Assembly: GCA_040385245.1 (NCBI GenBank) | Contig: JAZKHT010000016.1 | Coordinates: 1-64,000 of the forward strand | From: JAZKHT01 sp040385245 | GTDB taxonomy: Bacteria; Pseudomonadota; Alphaproteobacteria; Rhodobacterales; Rhodobacteraceae | DNA length: 64,000 nucleotides | Direction: 5' to 3' | Shown here: positions 8,410 through 17,149 of the stretch, one piece after another | Numbering within the stretch: the stretch's first letter is position 1 | Layout of the letters: each line of letters starts with the position of its first letter | Position numbers and translations under genes: made by a program | The notes under the pieces: generated by a model | Databases searched by the model: none | The model's input: the letters and a program-made list of their open reading frames with translations, nothing else | Told to the model about the DNA's origin: nothing

Positions 8410-10830
8410 TCAGCCGTGCAGGCCAAGCTGGTTGGCGATGGTCCAGATGCGCCAGTGGTCGTGCGGCATGTGGCTTTGCGTCAAACCGAAGGCGCGGAAG
8501 GCATCATGCACCGCGTTGGAGAACGCCGGAACCCCGCCCACGTTCGGGGATTCGCCCACGCCTTTGGCCCCGATGGGGTGGTGCGGGCTGGGCGTTTCGG
8601 TGTGGTCGGTGGTATAGTGCGGCGTTTCCCACGCGGTGGGCAGGAAGAAATCCATCAGCGTGCCGGTCTTGCAGTTGCCCATCTCGTCATAGGCAATCTC
8701 TTGGCCCATCGCGATGGCAAAGGCCTCGGTCGCGCCGCCGTGCACCTGACCTTCGATGATCATCGGGTTGATACGGGTGCCGCAATCGTCCAACGCGTAA
8801 AAGCTGCGGATGTCTGCGACGCCCGTATCCACGTCGATGTCCATGACGCAGATATAGGCCCCGAACGGATAGGTCATGTTCGGCGGATCGTAGTAGCTGA
8901 CAGCCTCCAACCCCGGTTCCAGCCCCGGAATGGCCTGATTGTAGGCGGCATAGGCAATCTCTTTCATTGTCTTGAACCGCTCTGGCACGCCCTTGACCAC
9001 GAACCGATCCACGTCCCATTCCAGATCGTTGTCATGCACCTCCAGCAGATAGGCCGCGATCATCTGGGCCTTTGCGCGGATCTTGCGGCCCGCAAGTGCC
9101 GTCGCCGCCCCTGCAACGGGGGTCGAGCGGCTGCCATAGGTGCCAAGACCGTAGGGGGCGGTGTCGGTATCACCCTCTTCGATGGTGATCTGATCGGCGG
9201 GGATGCCAGTTTCAGTGGCAAGGATCTGGGCAAAGGTGGTGGCGTGACCCTGCCCCTGGCTGATGGTGCCAAGCCGGGCCAGCGCCGATCCGGTGGGATG
9301 GATGCGGATCTCGCAGGAATCGAACATCCCCATGCCCAGGATGTCGCAGTTCTTGACCGGGCCTGCGCCGACAATCTCGGTAAAGAAGGACAGACCCACC
9401 CCCATCAGCCTGCGCGTCTTGCCTGCCTTGAAGTCAGCCAGCCGCTGCGCCTGTTCGGCGCGCAGTCCGTCATAATCGACCGCCTTCAGCGCCTTGTCCC
9501 AGGCGGTGTGATAGTCGCCGCTGTCGTATTCCCAACCGAGCGCCGACTGATAGGGAAACTGGTCGCGGCGGATGAAATTGATCCGCCGCAGTTCGGCTGC
9601 ATCCATGTTCAGCTTGATCGCCAACACCTCGATCATGCGTTCGATGAAATAGGCAGCCTCGGTAACGCGGAAGGAACAGCGATAGGCAACGCCCCCAGGT
9701 GCCTTGTTGGTATAGACGCCATCGACGCCGACATAAGCCACCGGAATGTCATAAGACCCGGTGCAAATCGAAAAGAACCCGGCGGGGAATTTCGTCGGGT
9801 CGGCGCAGGCGTCGAAGGCGCCGTGGTCGGCGGTGACATGGCACCACAGACCGGTGATCTTGCCCTCTTTCGTGGCGGCGATCTTGCCCTGCATCCAGTA
9901 ATCGCGGGCAAAGGCGGTGGCCATCAGGTTGTCCATCCGGTCTTCGATCCATTTGACCGGGCGGCCGGTGACGATCGAGGCGACGATGGCGCAGACATAG
10001 CCGGGATAGACGCCCACCTTGTTGCCAAAGCCGCCCCCGATATCCGGCGACACCACGCGGATGCTGCTTTCGGGGATGCCCGACAGCAGGCTGGCCACGG
10101 TGCGCACGACGTGGGGGGCCTGAAACGTGCCCCACAACGTCAGCTTGCCGTTGATCTTGTCCATGCTGGCGACACAGCCGCAGGTTTCCAGCGGGCAAGG
10201 GTGGGTGCGGTGGTAATAGACCATCTCTTCGGCCACCACATCGGCACCGATGACCACGGATTCCGTCGCGTCCTTGTCGCCCACTTCCCAGCGGAAGATG
10301 TGGTTGTGGTGGATGCGGTCGCCATGCGCGCCGCGCGTCTGGCCTGCCAGATCTTCGCGCAGCACAGGGGCATCCGCCGCCATCGCCTTGAACGGATCGG
10401 TGACGACAGGCAGTTCTTCGTAGTCGACGACGACCAGTTCAATCGCATCGGCCAGCGCATAGCGATCTTCGGCGACGACAAAGGCAATCTCTTGCCCCTG
10501 AAACAACACCTTGCCATCGGCCAGCACCATCTGCTTGTCACCCGCAAGCGTGGGCATCCAGTGCAGGCCAAGCGGTGCCAGATCGGCCGCCTGCAACACC
10601 GCGATCACGCCGGGCACGGCCAGGGCGGCGGCCGTATCCACTGACTTGATCCGCGCATGGGCATATTGGCTGCGGACGAAATCGCCGTAGACCATTCCTG
10701 TCATCTTGATATCGTCGACGTAGTTGCCCTTGCCTTGGGTAAAGCGGGCGTCTTCCACACGCTTGCGCGACGAGCCCATGCCTTTCAGGTTGGTGGCGCG
10801 GGCGATCTGGTCCGGGGTCAGGTCGTTCAT
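8410..10830 (-). CDS. coxL: CO dehydrogenase large (molybdenum-copper) subunit, form I
   Basis: CoxL carries the Mo-Cu centre that oxidises CO to CO2. The 806-residue protein has the form I active-site loop AYRCSFR (pattern AYXCSFR), which separates true CO dehydrogenases from form II homologues (AYRGAGR). The conserved C-terminal GAKGVGESP block with the catalytic Glu is present. Other landmarks are DIGGGFGNK and SQGQGHATTFAQI for cofactor binding. The start at 10830 overlaps the coxS stop by ATGA. The protein partners with CoxS and CoxM as an (LMS)2 complex at the cytoplasmic face of the membrane. Confidence 0.97.
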   Translation of the reverse strand: MNDLTPDQIARATNLKGMGSSRKRVEDARFTQGKGNYVDDIKMTGMVYGDFVRSQYAHARIKSVDTAAALAVPGVIAVLQAADLAPLGLHWMPTLAGDKQMVLADGKVLFQGQEIAFVVAEDRYALADAIELVVVDYEELPVVTDPFKAMAADAPVLREDLAGQTRGAHGDRIHHNHIFRWEVGDKDATESVVIGADVVAEEMVYYHRTHPCPLETCGCVASMDKINGKLTLWGTFQAPHVVRTVASLLSGIPESSIRVVSPDIGGGFGNKVGVYPGYVCAIVASIVTGRPVKWIEDRMDNLMATAFARDYWMQGKIAATKEGKITGLWCHVTADHGAFDACADPTKFPAGFFSICTGSYDIPVAYVGVDGVYTNKAPGGVAYRCSFRVTEAAYFIERMIEVLAIKLNMDAAELRRINFIRRDQFPYQSALGWEYDSGDYHTAWDKALKAVDYDGLRAEQAQRLADFKAGKTRRLMGVGLSFFTEIVGAGPVKNCDILGMGMFDSCEIRIHPTGSALARLGTISQGQGHATTFAQILATETGIPADQITIEEGDTDTAPYGLGTYGSRSTPVAGAATALAGRKIRAKAQMIAAYLLEVHDNDLEWDVDRFVVKGVPERFKTMKEIAYAAYNQAIPGLEPGLEAVSYYDPPNMTYPFGAYICVMDIDVDTGVADIRSFYALDDCGTRINPMIIEGQVHGGATEAFAIAMGQEIAYDEMGNCKTGTLMDFFLPTAWETPHYTTDHTETPSPHHPIGAKGVGESPNVGGVPAFSNAVHDAFRAFGLTQSHMPHDHWRIWTIANQLGLHG

Positions 10831-11318
10831 TGCGCGGCCTCCTTGGCGGTGTTGATCTCGGTTGCGGCGTGCAGGATGGCCTTGACGATGTTCTGATAGC
10901 CGGTGCAGCGGCACAGGTTCCCGGCCATGCCAAAGCGCACCTCTTCCTCGGTCGGGGCAGGGTTTTCCTGCAGCAGGCGCCAGGCGCGGGTGATCATGCC
11001 GGGGGTGCAGAACCCGCATTGCAGCCCGTGATGTTCGCGGAACGACGATTGCAGGACATGCATGCCGTCGGGGCCTGCGATGCCCTCGATCGTGGTGATC
11101 TCTGCGCCTTGGGCCTGTGCGGCCAGAACGGTGCAGGATTTGACAGATTTGCCATTCATATCAATGGTGCAGGCACCGCAATGGCTGGTTTCGCAGCCGA
11201 TGTGGGGGCCGGTCAGACCCAGCCGTTCGCGCAGGACATGGACCAGCAGTTCGCGCGGTTCGGCCAGAGTTTCCATCTCTTTGCCGTTGACGCGCAGCGT
11301 CAGGTGCATCTTTTTCAT
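10827..11318 (-). CDS. coxS: CO dehydrogenase small (2Fe-2S) subunit
   Basis: CoxS passes electrons from the Mo site to the flavin of CoxM through two [2Fe-2S] clusters. The 163-residue protein has the plant-type ferredoxin cluster motif CETSHCGAC with a fourth Cys in VKSC, and the C-terminal cluster motifs CGFCTPG and CRCTGY. Two ATGs (11321, 11318) follow AAGGGGG; the second has the better spacing. It lies 11 bp after coxM and overlaps coxL. Confidence 0.95.
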   Translation of the reverse strand: MKKMHLTLRVNGKEMETLAEPRELLVHVLRERLGLTGPHIGCETSHCGACTIDMNGKSVKSCTVLAAQAQGAEITTIEGIAGPDGMHVLQSSFREHHGLQCGFCTPGMITRAWRLLQENPAPTEEEVRFGMAGNLCRCTGYQNIVKAILHAATEINTAKEAAQ

Positions 11319-11329
11319 CATTTCCCCCT

Positions 11330-12181
11330 TCAGGCGCGCGACCAGGCGCGGGCGATGGCCCGGCCAAGCACGATGCCTGCCACATGCATTTTGAACGCGA
11401 CCGGGCCACGGTTGTCGGCCCCCGGATGGATGTCGCCCTTCATCGCGGCGACACTGGCTGCCACGGCATCGGGGCCGCAATCGGTGCCCAGAAGCGCCGC
11501 CCCCGCACCCGCCGACCAGATCGGCGTATCGGCAAGGTTGGTCATCGCGATTGACGCGGCGGCGACCTTGCCGCCCACCTTGGTGATCAGAACGGCGGCG
11601 GCGGCGGTGGCATAATCGCCGATCTTGCGTTTCTGCTTCTCATAGGCATAGCCGCCGGACGGTGCATCAAAACTGATCGAAACTAGGATTTCATCATCCC
11701 CCCTCGCGGTGAAATAGGCGCTGTCGTAAAAATCGCGGGCGGGGATATCGCGGCTGCCATCGGGACCGGTGACGGTATAGGTGGCGTTCAGACATTGCAT
11801 CAGGCCCGGCATGTCGTTGCCCGGATCGCCATTGGCGACGTTGCCGCCCAGCGTTCCGCAGTTGCGCACCTGCGGGTCGGCAATCTGCAACGCCGCCTCG
11901 GTCAGGATAGGGGCTGCCTGTTTCAAACCGGCGTGGTTGATCAACTCGGCCTGCGTCGTCAGCGCGCCGATGCGGATGCGCGGGCCGATGGTGATGCCCT
12001 TCAGATCGGCCAGATCCTGCAGATCGACCAGATGGCTGATCTGCGTCATGCGCAGTTTCATCATCGGGATAAGGCTGTGCCCGCCCGCGATCACCCGCGC
12101 CTCGTCACCATGATCGGCCAGCAGTTGCAGCGCATCGCCCAACAGCTTTGGCCTGTGATATTCAAAAGCACCCGGGATCAT
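11330..12181 (-). CDS. coxM: CO dehydrogenase medium (FAD) subunit
   Basis: CoxM binds FAD and hands electrons to the quinone pool. The 283-residue protein shows the two family FAD signatures, AGGHSLIP near residue 33 and TLGGNVANGDPGND near residue 110, followed by the C-terminal domain. The start at 12181 has a strong GGGGAGGAG ribosome site. It is the first structural gene of the cox unit. Candidate LytTR-type direct repeats and an inverted repeat lie 60-120 bp upstream. Confidence 0.95.
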   Translation of the reverse strand: MIPGAFEYHRPKLLGDALQLLADHGDEARVIAGGHSLIPMMKLRMTQISHLVDLQDLADLKGITIGPRIRIGALTTQAELINHAGLKQAAPILTEAALQIADPQVRNCGTLGGNVANGDPGNDMPGLMQCLNATYTVTGPDGSRDIPARDFYDSAYFTARGDDEILVSISFDAPSGGYAYEKQKRKIGDYATAAAAVLITKVGGKVAAASIAMTNLADTPIWSAGAGAALLGTDCGPDAVAASVAAMKGDIHPGADNRGPVAFKMHVAGIVLGRAIARAWSRA

Positions 12182-12239
12182 CGCGTCTCCTCCCCTGTCA
12201 GCGGACCTTGGCGCGATGTTAGGGGTGGTGCGGCAGAAC

Positions 12240-12305
12240 GGCGCAGGACATGCGCCAAAGGGGGCCATATTTGCACGAAATGCGTAATTGGCGCACGAAA
12301 CGCGT
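12240..12305 (-). promoter_or_regulatory. Candidate CoxC (LytTR) operator: 20-bp-spaced direct repeats plus an inverted repeat
   Basis: Plus-strand text TTGCACGAAATGCGT at 12271-12285 and GCGCACGAAACGCGT at 12291-12305 agree at 12 of 15 positions and are spaced by exactly 20 bp, about two helical turns. LytTR regulators typically bind paired direct repeats with such spacing. A palindrome GGCGCA-n5-TGCGCC follows at 12240-12256, closer to coxM. The coxC gene just upstream encodes a LytTR protein, so this is a natural place for its operator. The repeats are seen directly; the role is inferred. Confidence 0.5.
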
Positions 12306-13426
12306 CACAGACCCAAGGCGTCGCGCAGGGGGGCAATGCGGGTCCGGGCGACGGGAACGCGGGTCAGACCGGCGGGTTTGCTGAACAGGCAATAGCCATG
12401 ATCGCGCGCCCGTTCATAGGCCGAGACATGGGCCAGATTGACCAGCCAACTGCGATGCACCCGCATGAATGTATCGGGCACGCGGGCCGCCGCCTCGGTG
12501 ATCGACCAGGGGCAAAAAACCGCCCCCTGATCCAGCCACAGGGTTGTGTAATGCCCCTCGGCCTTGATGGCGGCGATCTGGTCAGGGGACACGAAATGCG
12601 TCATGCCATCGCGTTCATAGGGCAGGCGTCGGGCGATGTCGTCCCGCTGCCGCCGGGGTTGCGGCATGGGGTCGGGGGCCGGTTCGGATGCCACATCGGA
12701 TGCCGCATCGCGGGCGGAAAACCGGTTCATCAGGTCTGCCCCCGAAAGAAGAAACGCGCCAGAGATGACAAAGGCCGCAACCAGCACGATCACGGCAATC
12801 TGTGTGGTCGCCAGCATCGGGGTGACGGGGTCTAGCCCGGCAATCGCCTTGAACCCGGTCATCGACATGGCGCTGAAATGCACGACCGCCACGGCCGCGC
12901 CGAACACCACCGTCGCCAACAGGGTGTTGCGTTCTGTCCGCCGCCCATAGGCGATGCCGATGGCGGCGATGCCCATGCCGATGGCAAGACCACCTGCGAT
13001 AACAATGCCTTGCGGTTCATAGACCGGCAGACACCCTTCGATTGCCGACAGCCCGACATAGTGCATGACCACGATGCCGGTGCCAAGGATACTGCCTGAC
13101 AGCGCTATCGCCCCGATGGTGCGCCGCCCGAAATGCAGGATCAACAGCGCCACACCCGCCAGCAGGATCGCAATCAACGCCGAGGCGACGGTTTCGATGA
13201 CGTCGTAATACACCGGCACATCGAAATTCATCGCAAGGATTGCCACGAAATGCATCGACCAGATGCCCCCGCCCAAGGCCGTGGCGGCCATGGCAATGCG
13301 GGCCTTGCGCTGGCCGATGGATTGCAGCGACAGGCCACGCGTCAGCGACAGGCCGGTAAAGGCCGACATCTGCGCGATGACGATGGACAGGACCACCAGC
13401 CACGGATCGTAGGTATAGATGATCAT
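12305..13426 (-). CDS. coxC: MHYT-LytTR regulator CoxC
   Basis: A 373-residue membrane-bound regulator. The N-terminal half has seven predicted membrane helices with three MHYT-type motifs (SMHFVA, VMHYVG, VVHFSA), a module proposed to sense CO, NO or O2 through copper. The C-terminal 100 residues form a LytTR DNA-binding domain (IAAIKAEGHYTTLWL, FMRVHRSWLVNL). This is the CoxC architecture in CO oxidisers and it sits directly upstream of coxM in the same direction. The ATG at 13426 follows a weak ribosome site; a start 27 bp upstream is also open. Confidence 0.85.
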   Translation of the reverse strand: MIIYTYDPWLVVLSIVIAQMSAFTGLSLTRGLSLQSIGQRKARIAMAATALGGGIWSMHFVAILAMNFDVPVYYDVIETVASALIAILLAGVALLILHFGRRTIGAIALSGSILGTGIVVMHYVGLSAIEGCLPVYEPQGIVIAGGLAIGMGIAAIGIAYGRRTERNTLLATVVFGAAVAVVHFSAMSMTGFKAIAGLDPVTPMLATTQIAVIVLVAAFVISGAFLLSGADLMNRFSARDAASDVASEPAPDPMPQPRRQRDDIARRLPYERDGMTHFVSPDQIAAIKAEGHYTTLWLDQGAVFCPWSITEAAARVPDTFMRVHRSWLVNLAHVSAYERARDHGYCLFSKPAGLTRVPVARTRIAPLRDALGL

Positions 13427-13539
13427 GCATGCGCGCTGTGAACCAAAAGCCACCCGTCAGGTGCGCAGGTCCACAGCCCCCTCCCCCTTGTCGAGCAGTT
13501 TAGGGATGCGGGGGATTCGCTGTCAATCGCCCGCCGGAC

Positions 13540-13929
13540 TCAGCGTGTGCCGGATCGCAACTGCGCCTCAAGCCGGTCGATGCGGGCGACGGCATCGGTC
13601 ATGCCGCGTCGCAACAAGTGCAATTCCTGCAAACCTTTGGCCAGATCGGGTGCGGCGGCCGATGCCGCGGGTTCGGCAAGACCGTCGCCTTGACCTGTCA
13701 TCAGCCAGATCAGCGGCACATTCAGCATCCCCGCCAGCATCTGCATCCGGTTTCCGCGCGGCTCTGCCCGGTCGTTTTCCCATGCCTGCACGGTGGTGGC
13801 GCGCACACCCAACCGCTGTGCCAGATCGTCAGGGGACAGCGCCGCCGCCTCGCGTGCCGCAGCGATCCTGTCGCCCAAAGTTGCCTGTTCTTCGCTGTAC
13901 CAATCGGTCACCAGCCCACGTCCTTTCAT
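13540..13929 (-). CDS. XRE-type helix-turn-helix regulator
   Basis: A 129-residue protein. Residues 20-75 form a Cro/C1-type HTH (LGDRIAAAREAAALSPDDLA, LGVRATTVQAWENDRAEPR, LNVPLIWLMTG). The C-terminal 45 residues are helical and may dimerise (LQELHLLRRGMTDAVARIDR). The open frame extends upstream, but MKGRGLVTDW at 13929 is the likely start. It is transcribed toward coxC and divergent from the methyltransferase gene; its targets are unknown. Confidence 0.75.
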   Translation of the reverse strand: MKGRGLVTDWYSEEQATLGDRIAAAREAAALSPDDLAQRLGVRATTVQAWENDRAEPRGNRMQMLAGMLNVPLIWLMTGQGDGLAEPAASAAAPDLAKGLQELHLLRRGMTDAVARIDRLEAQLRSGTR

Positions 13930-14088
13930 GTTGTTGTCATGGGCGCAGGGTAACCCCATCGGGCACAGGTCGCAACCTGCGGCTGTCGTGGGCGGGATTT
14001 GCCCCTGCGGGACCCCGGTCCGGTTTCCCGGTATGCGGCAGGATTGCATCCGGCTATGCTTTCAACCAAGCGCAGGAGACAGCGAGCG

Positions 14089-14721
14089 ATGGCCGACGAA
14101 CACGAAGGGCATCTGGGCGCGGTTTACGCCGCAACCACCCCGAAACAGGTGGCCGCCCTTTATGATGCCTGGGCCGCGACCTATGAGATGGAGATGGCCC
14201 GCGCAGGCTATCGGCACCCGTCCATCGGGGTGGCGCTGCTGACGCGCTATCTGCCGCGCGGGGCGGCACCCTTGCTGGATGCGGGCGCGGGCACGGGTCT
14301 TGTTGGTGAATGGCTGGGCATCGTCGGCTACCCGGTGGTAGAGGCGTTGGACATATCCACCGGGATGCTGCGGATCGCGCGGGCCAAGGGAATTTACGCC
14401 GCGTTCCATCAAGTGGCGCTTGGCGGCCCGCTGCCCTTTGCCGAGGCGACCTATGCGGGGATCATTTCCACAGGCGTCTTTACCACCGGCCATGTCGGGC
14501 CAGAGGCGCTGGATGAACTGATCCGCATTTGCCGCCCCGGCGGCGTGATCGTCCTGACGGTCAAGGATGGCGTCTGGGGGACCGGCTTTTCCGCGCGGCT
14601 TGCGGCGCTGATCGACGCCGGGCGCATCGCCATGCTGGAAGAGACGCCGCCCTACATCTCTATGCCGGGCGAGACGGGCACCTCGCCCAGCCGGGCCATC
14701 GCGCTGCGGGTCACGCCCTGA
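14089..14721 (+). CDS. Class I SAM-dependent methyltransferase
   Basis: A 210-residue protein with SAM-binding motif I LLDAGAGTGLVGE near residue 62, an acidic residue ending beta2 (VEALDIS) and a motif IV region (YAGIISTGVFTTGH). The fold matches the Methyltransf_11/25 group, whose substrates vary widely, and the substrate is not predictable here. A good ribosome site (GCAGGAGA) precedes the ATG. The 3' end overlaps the convergent dehydrogenase gene by 11 bp. Confidence 0.8.
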   Translation: MADEHEGHLGAVYAATTPKQVAALYDAWAATYEMEMARAGYRHPSIGVALLTRYLPRGAAPLLDAGAGTGLVGEWLGIVGYPVVEALDISTGMLRIARAKGIYAAFHQVALGGPLPFAEATYAGIISTGVFTTGHVGPEALDELIRICRPGGVIVLTVKDGVWGTGFSARLAALIDAGRIAMLEETPPYISMPGETGTSPSRAIALRVTP

Positions 14722-17149
14722 CGCGGGCGCTTTCTGGGTCGTAAAAGGCGCGCAGGCCGATTTTGGCGGGCAGGATGTCGCCTGCCACGTCCAGCGCATA
14801 AGTCCCTGACAACAGATAGTCTTCGGTCACATCCGCCCCCCGGACATAGCCATAGCCGACGGATTTCCCGATGGTATAACCATACCCGCCCGAGGTCAGG
14901 TAACCCACCGGTTCGCCGTCGCGCAGGATGGTTTCACGCCCCACCAGGACCGCGTCCGGATCGTCCAGCGTAAAGCCCGCGAACCGTTTGGTCAGCGCCG
15001 CCCCCGCCAGCCGTTCCAGCGCATCGCGCCCCACAAAGGGGGTCGACGTCTTCAGCTTGACCGCCCAAGCCAGACCCGCCTCGAACGGCGTGTCATTGGG
15101 GGTGATGTCTGATGACCACGCGCGATAACCCTTTTCCAGCCGCAGCGATTCCAGAGCGCGGTATCCGATCGGACGCAGCCCCTGCCCCGTGGCCATCAAC
15201 GCGTCATAGACCTGCGCCAGACCGGCAATGGGAACGTGCAATTCCCACCCCAGTTCGCCCACATAGGTGACGCGCAGGGCGCGAACGGGGATACCCGCCA
15301 CGGTGATCGTGCGCACATGGCCAAAGGGAAAGCGTGCGCTCGTCATATCGTCATCCGTCACCGCTGACAGGATGTCGCGCGCCTTTGGCCCCATCAACGA
15401 CAGGGTCCCCCAGTCTTCGGTCACATCGGCAAAGGTGACGCCCGCAGGCAGCGCATCCATGAACAGGCCCGCATCATGGGTGCGGAACCCGGTGCCGGTG
15501 ACGACAAAGAAGCGGTCGTCCGCAATCCTTGAAACGGTCAGGTCCGCCTCGATCCCGCCGCGCGAGTTCAGCAGTTGCGTATAGGTCAGCCGCCCCACCG
15601 GTTTGGACACATCATTGGCGCACAGCCGATCGAGCATCTGTCCCGCCCCGCTGCCCGACACCTCGAATTTCGCGAAAGAGGATTGATCGAACACCCCCGC
15701 AAGGCTGCGGACATGCGCGTGTTCGTCACCCACCGGCCCGAACCAGTTCTGCCGTCCCATCGAATAGACATCCTCGGGCATCGTTCCCGCAGGCGCGAAC
15801 CAGTTCGGACGCTCCCACCCCAGTTTTGATCCGAACACCGCGCCCTGCGATTGCAGCCGCATATACAGCGGCGAAATCAGCACCGGGCGGCCCGAGGTGT
15901 ATTCCTCGTGCGGGAAGGCGACGGTGTAGTGCTTTCCATAGGCTTCAAGCGTTCGGTCCTGCACCCAGACCCGGTCCTTGTGCAGGTTGGAAAACCGCCG
16001 GATGTCGACGACCCACAGATCCAACGGCGCCTCGCCCGACATCACCCAGTCGGCCAGCACCCAGCCCGCCCCCCCGCCCGAGGCGATGCCGAATGCGTTG
16101 AACCCGGCCCCGACGAACATGTTGGCGCATTCGTTGGCGCGGCCAAGGATGAAATTGCCATCGGGGGTAAAGCTTTCGGATCCGTTGATCATCTGCTTGA
16201 CGCCGGTTTCCGCCAATGCGGGCACGCGGGCGACGGCCTGTTCGATGTGTTGGGCGAAATGGTCGAAATCGTCGTCGAACAACCGGAATTCCCAGTCATC
16301 CGGCACATCGCCGTCCGAGGCGGACAAATCCCACGGCTGCGGGTTCGGCTCGTACCCGCCCATGACAAGGCCGCCCACCTCTTCCTTGAAATAGGTCCGG
16401 CGGTCGGGATCGCGCAAGGTGGGCGCATCGGGCGACAGGCCGGGGATGCGTTCGGTCACGATATACTGGTGCTTGACGGGTTGCAGCGGCACGGTGACGC
16501 CCGCCATCGCCCCCACCTGCCGCGCCCATTGACCCGCACAGTTGACGACCTTTTCGCACTGGATCGTGCCCATGGTGGTGTGAACGGCGGTGATGCGGGC
16601 ACCGTCCATCGCAAAACCGGTGACGCGCACGCCTTCGTGGAACGTGGCCCCGTGCATCCGCGCGCCCTTGGCCAGACTTTGGGTGATGTCGGACGGGCTG
16701 GCCTGCCCGTCGGTGGGCAGCCAGCTTGCACCGATCAGATCGCCCACCTCCATCAAGGGCCACATCGCCTTGACCTCGGCCGGGGTGATCAGGTGCATCT
16801 CCATCCCGAAGCTGCGCGCGGTGGTGGCCAGACGGCGGTATTCGGTCCAGCGATCCGGCGTCGTGGCCAGGCGCAGGCAGCCGGTCATCTTCCACCCCGT
16901 CTCAAGCCCGGTTTCCGCATCCAGCCGCTTGTACAGATCGACCGAGTATTTCAGCACCTTGGTGATCGACGCCGAGGATCGCAACTGCCCCACCAGCCCC
17001 GCCGCGTGCCAGGTCGATCCCGATGTCAGTTTGCCCTGTTCCAGCACGACGACATCGGCCTTGTGGTCGCGCGCCAGATGATAGGCGGTGGAACAGCCGA
17101 TGATGCCGCCGCCGATGACGACGATCTGGGCGTGACTGGGCAGGGTCAT
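14711..17149 (-). CDS. Dimethylglycine/sarcosine dehydrogenase-like FAD-GcvT fusion enzyme
   Basis: An 812-residue two-part enzyme. The N-terminal FAD (DAO) domain has VIGGGIIGCSTAYHLA and the SGSTWHAAGL motif, whose His carries the covalent flavin in dimethylglycine dehydrogenase. The C-terminal 400 residues are a GcvT-type tetrahydrofolate-binding domain (FEVSGSGAGQMLDRLCAND, YVGELGWELHVP). The family oxidatively demethylates N-methyl amino acids such as dimethylglycine and transfers the C1 unit to tetrahydrofolate. The precise substrate is open. It overlaps the upstream kinase-like gene by 4 bp (ATGA), so the two are co-transcribed. Confidence 0.85.
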   Translation of the reverse strand: MTLPSHAQIVVIGGGIIGCSTAYHLARDHKADVVVLEQGKLTSGSTWHAAGLVGQLRSSASITKVLKYSVDLYKRLDAETGLETGWKMTGCLRLATTPDRWTEYRRLATTARSFGMEMHLITPAEVKAMWPLMEVGDLIGASWLPTDGQASPSDITQSLAKGARMHGATFHEGVRVTGFAMDGARITAVHTTMGTIQCEKVVNCAGQWARQVGAMAGVTVPLQPVKHQYIVTERIPGLSPDAPTLRDPDRRTYFKEEVGGLVMGGYEPNPQPWDLSASDGDVPDDWEFRLFDDDFDHFAQHIEQAVARVPALAETGVKQMINGSESFTPDGNFILGRANECANMFVGAGFNAFGIASGGGAGWVLADWVMSGEAPLDLWVVDIRRFSNLHKDRVWVQDRTLEAYGKHYTVAFPHEEYTSGRPVLISPLYMRLQSQGAVFGSKLGWERPNWFAPAGTMPEDVYSMGRQNWFGPVGDEHAHVRSLAGVFDQSSFAKFEVSGSGAGQMLDRLCANDVSKPVGRLTYTQLLNSRGGIEADLTVSRIADDRFFVVTGTGFRTHDAGLFMDALPAGVTFADVTEDWGTLSLMGPKARDILSAVTDDDMTSARFPFGHVRTITVAGIPVRALRVTYVGELGWELHVPIAGLAQVYDALMATGQGLRPIGYRALESLRLEKGYRAWSSDITPNDTPFEAGLAWAVKLKTSTPFVGRDALERLAGAALTKRFAGFTLDDPDAVLVGRETILRDGEPVGYLTSGGYGYTIGKSVGYGYVRGADVTEDYLLSGTYALDVAGDILPAKIGLRAFYDPESARVRA

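Noticed and set aside
8416..10644. A 742-codon open frame antisense to coxL
   Set aside because: Mirror of the high-GC codon pattern of coxL. The product is His/Gly/Arg-rich with no domain, and coxL is unmistakable.
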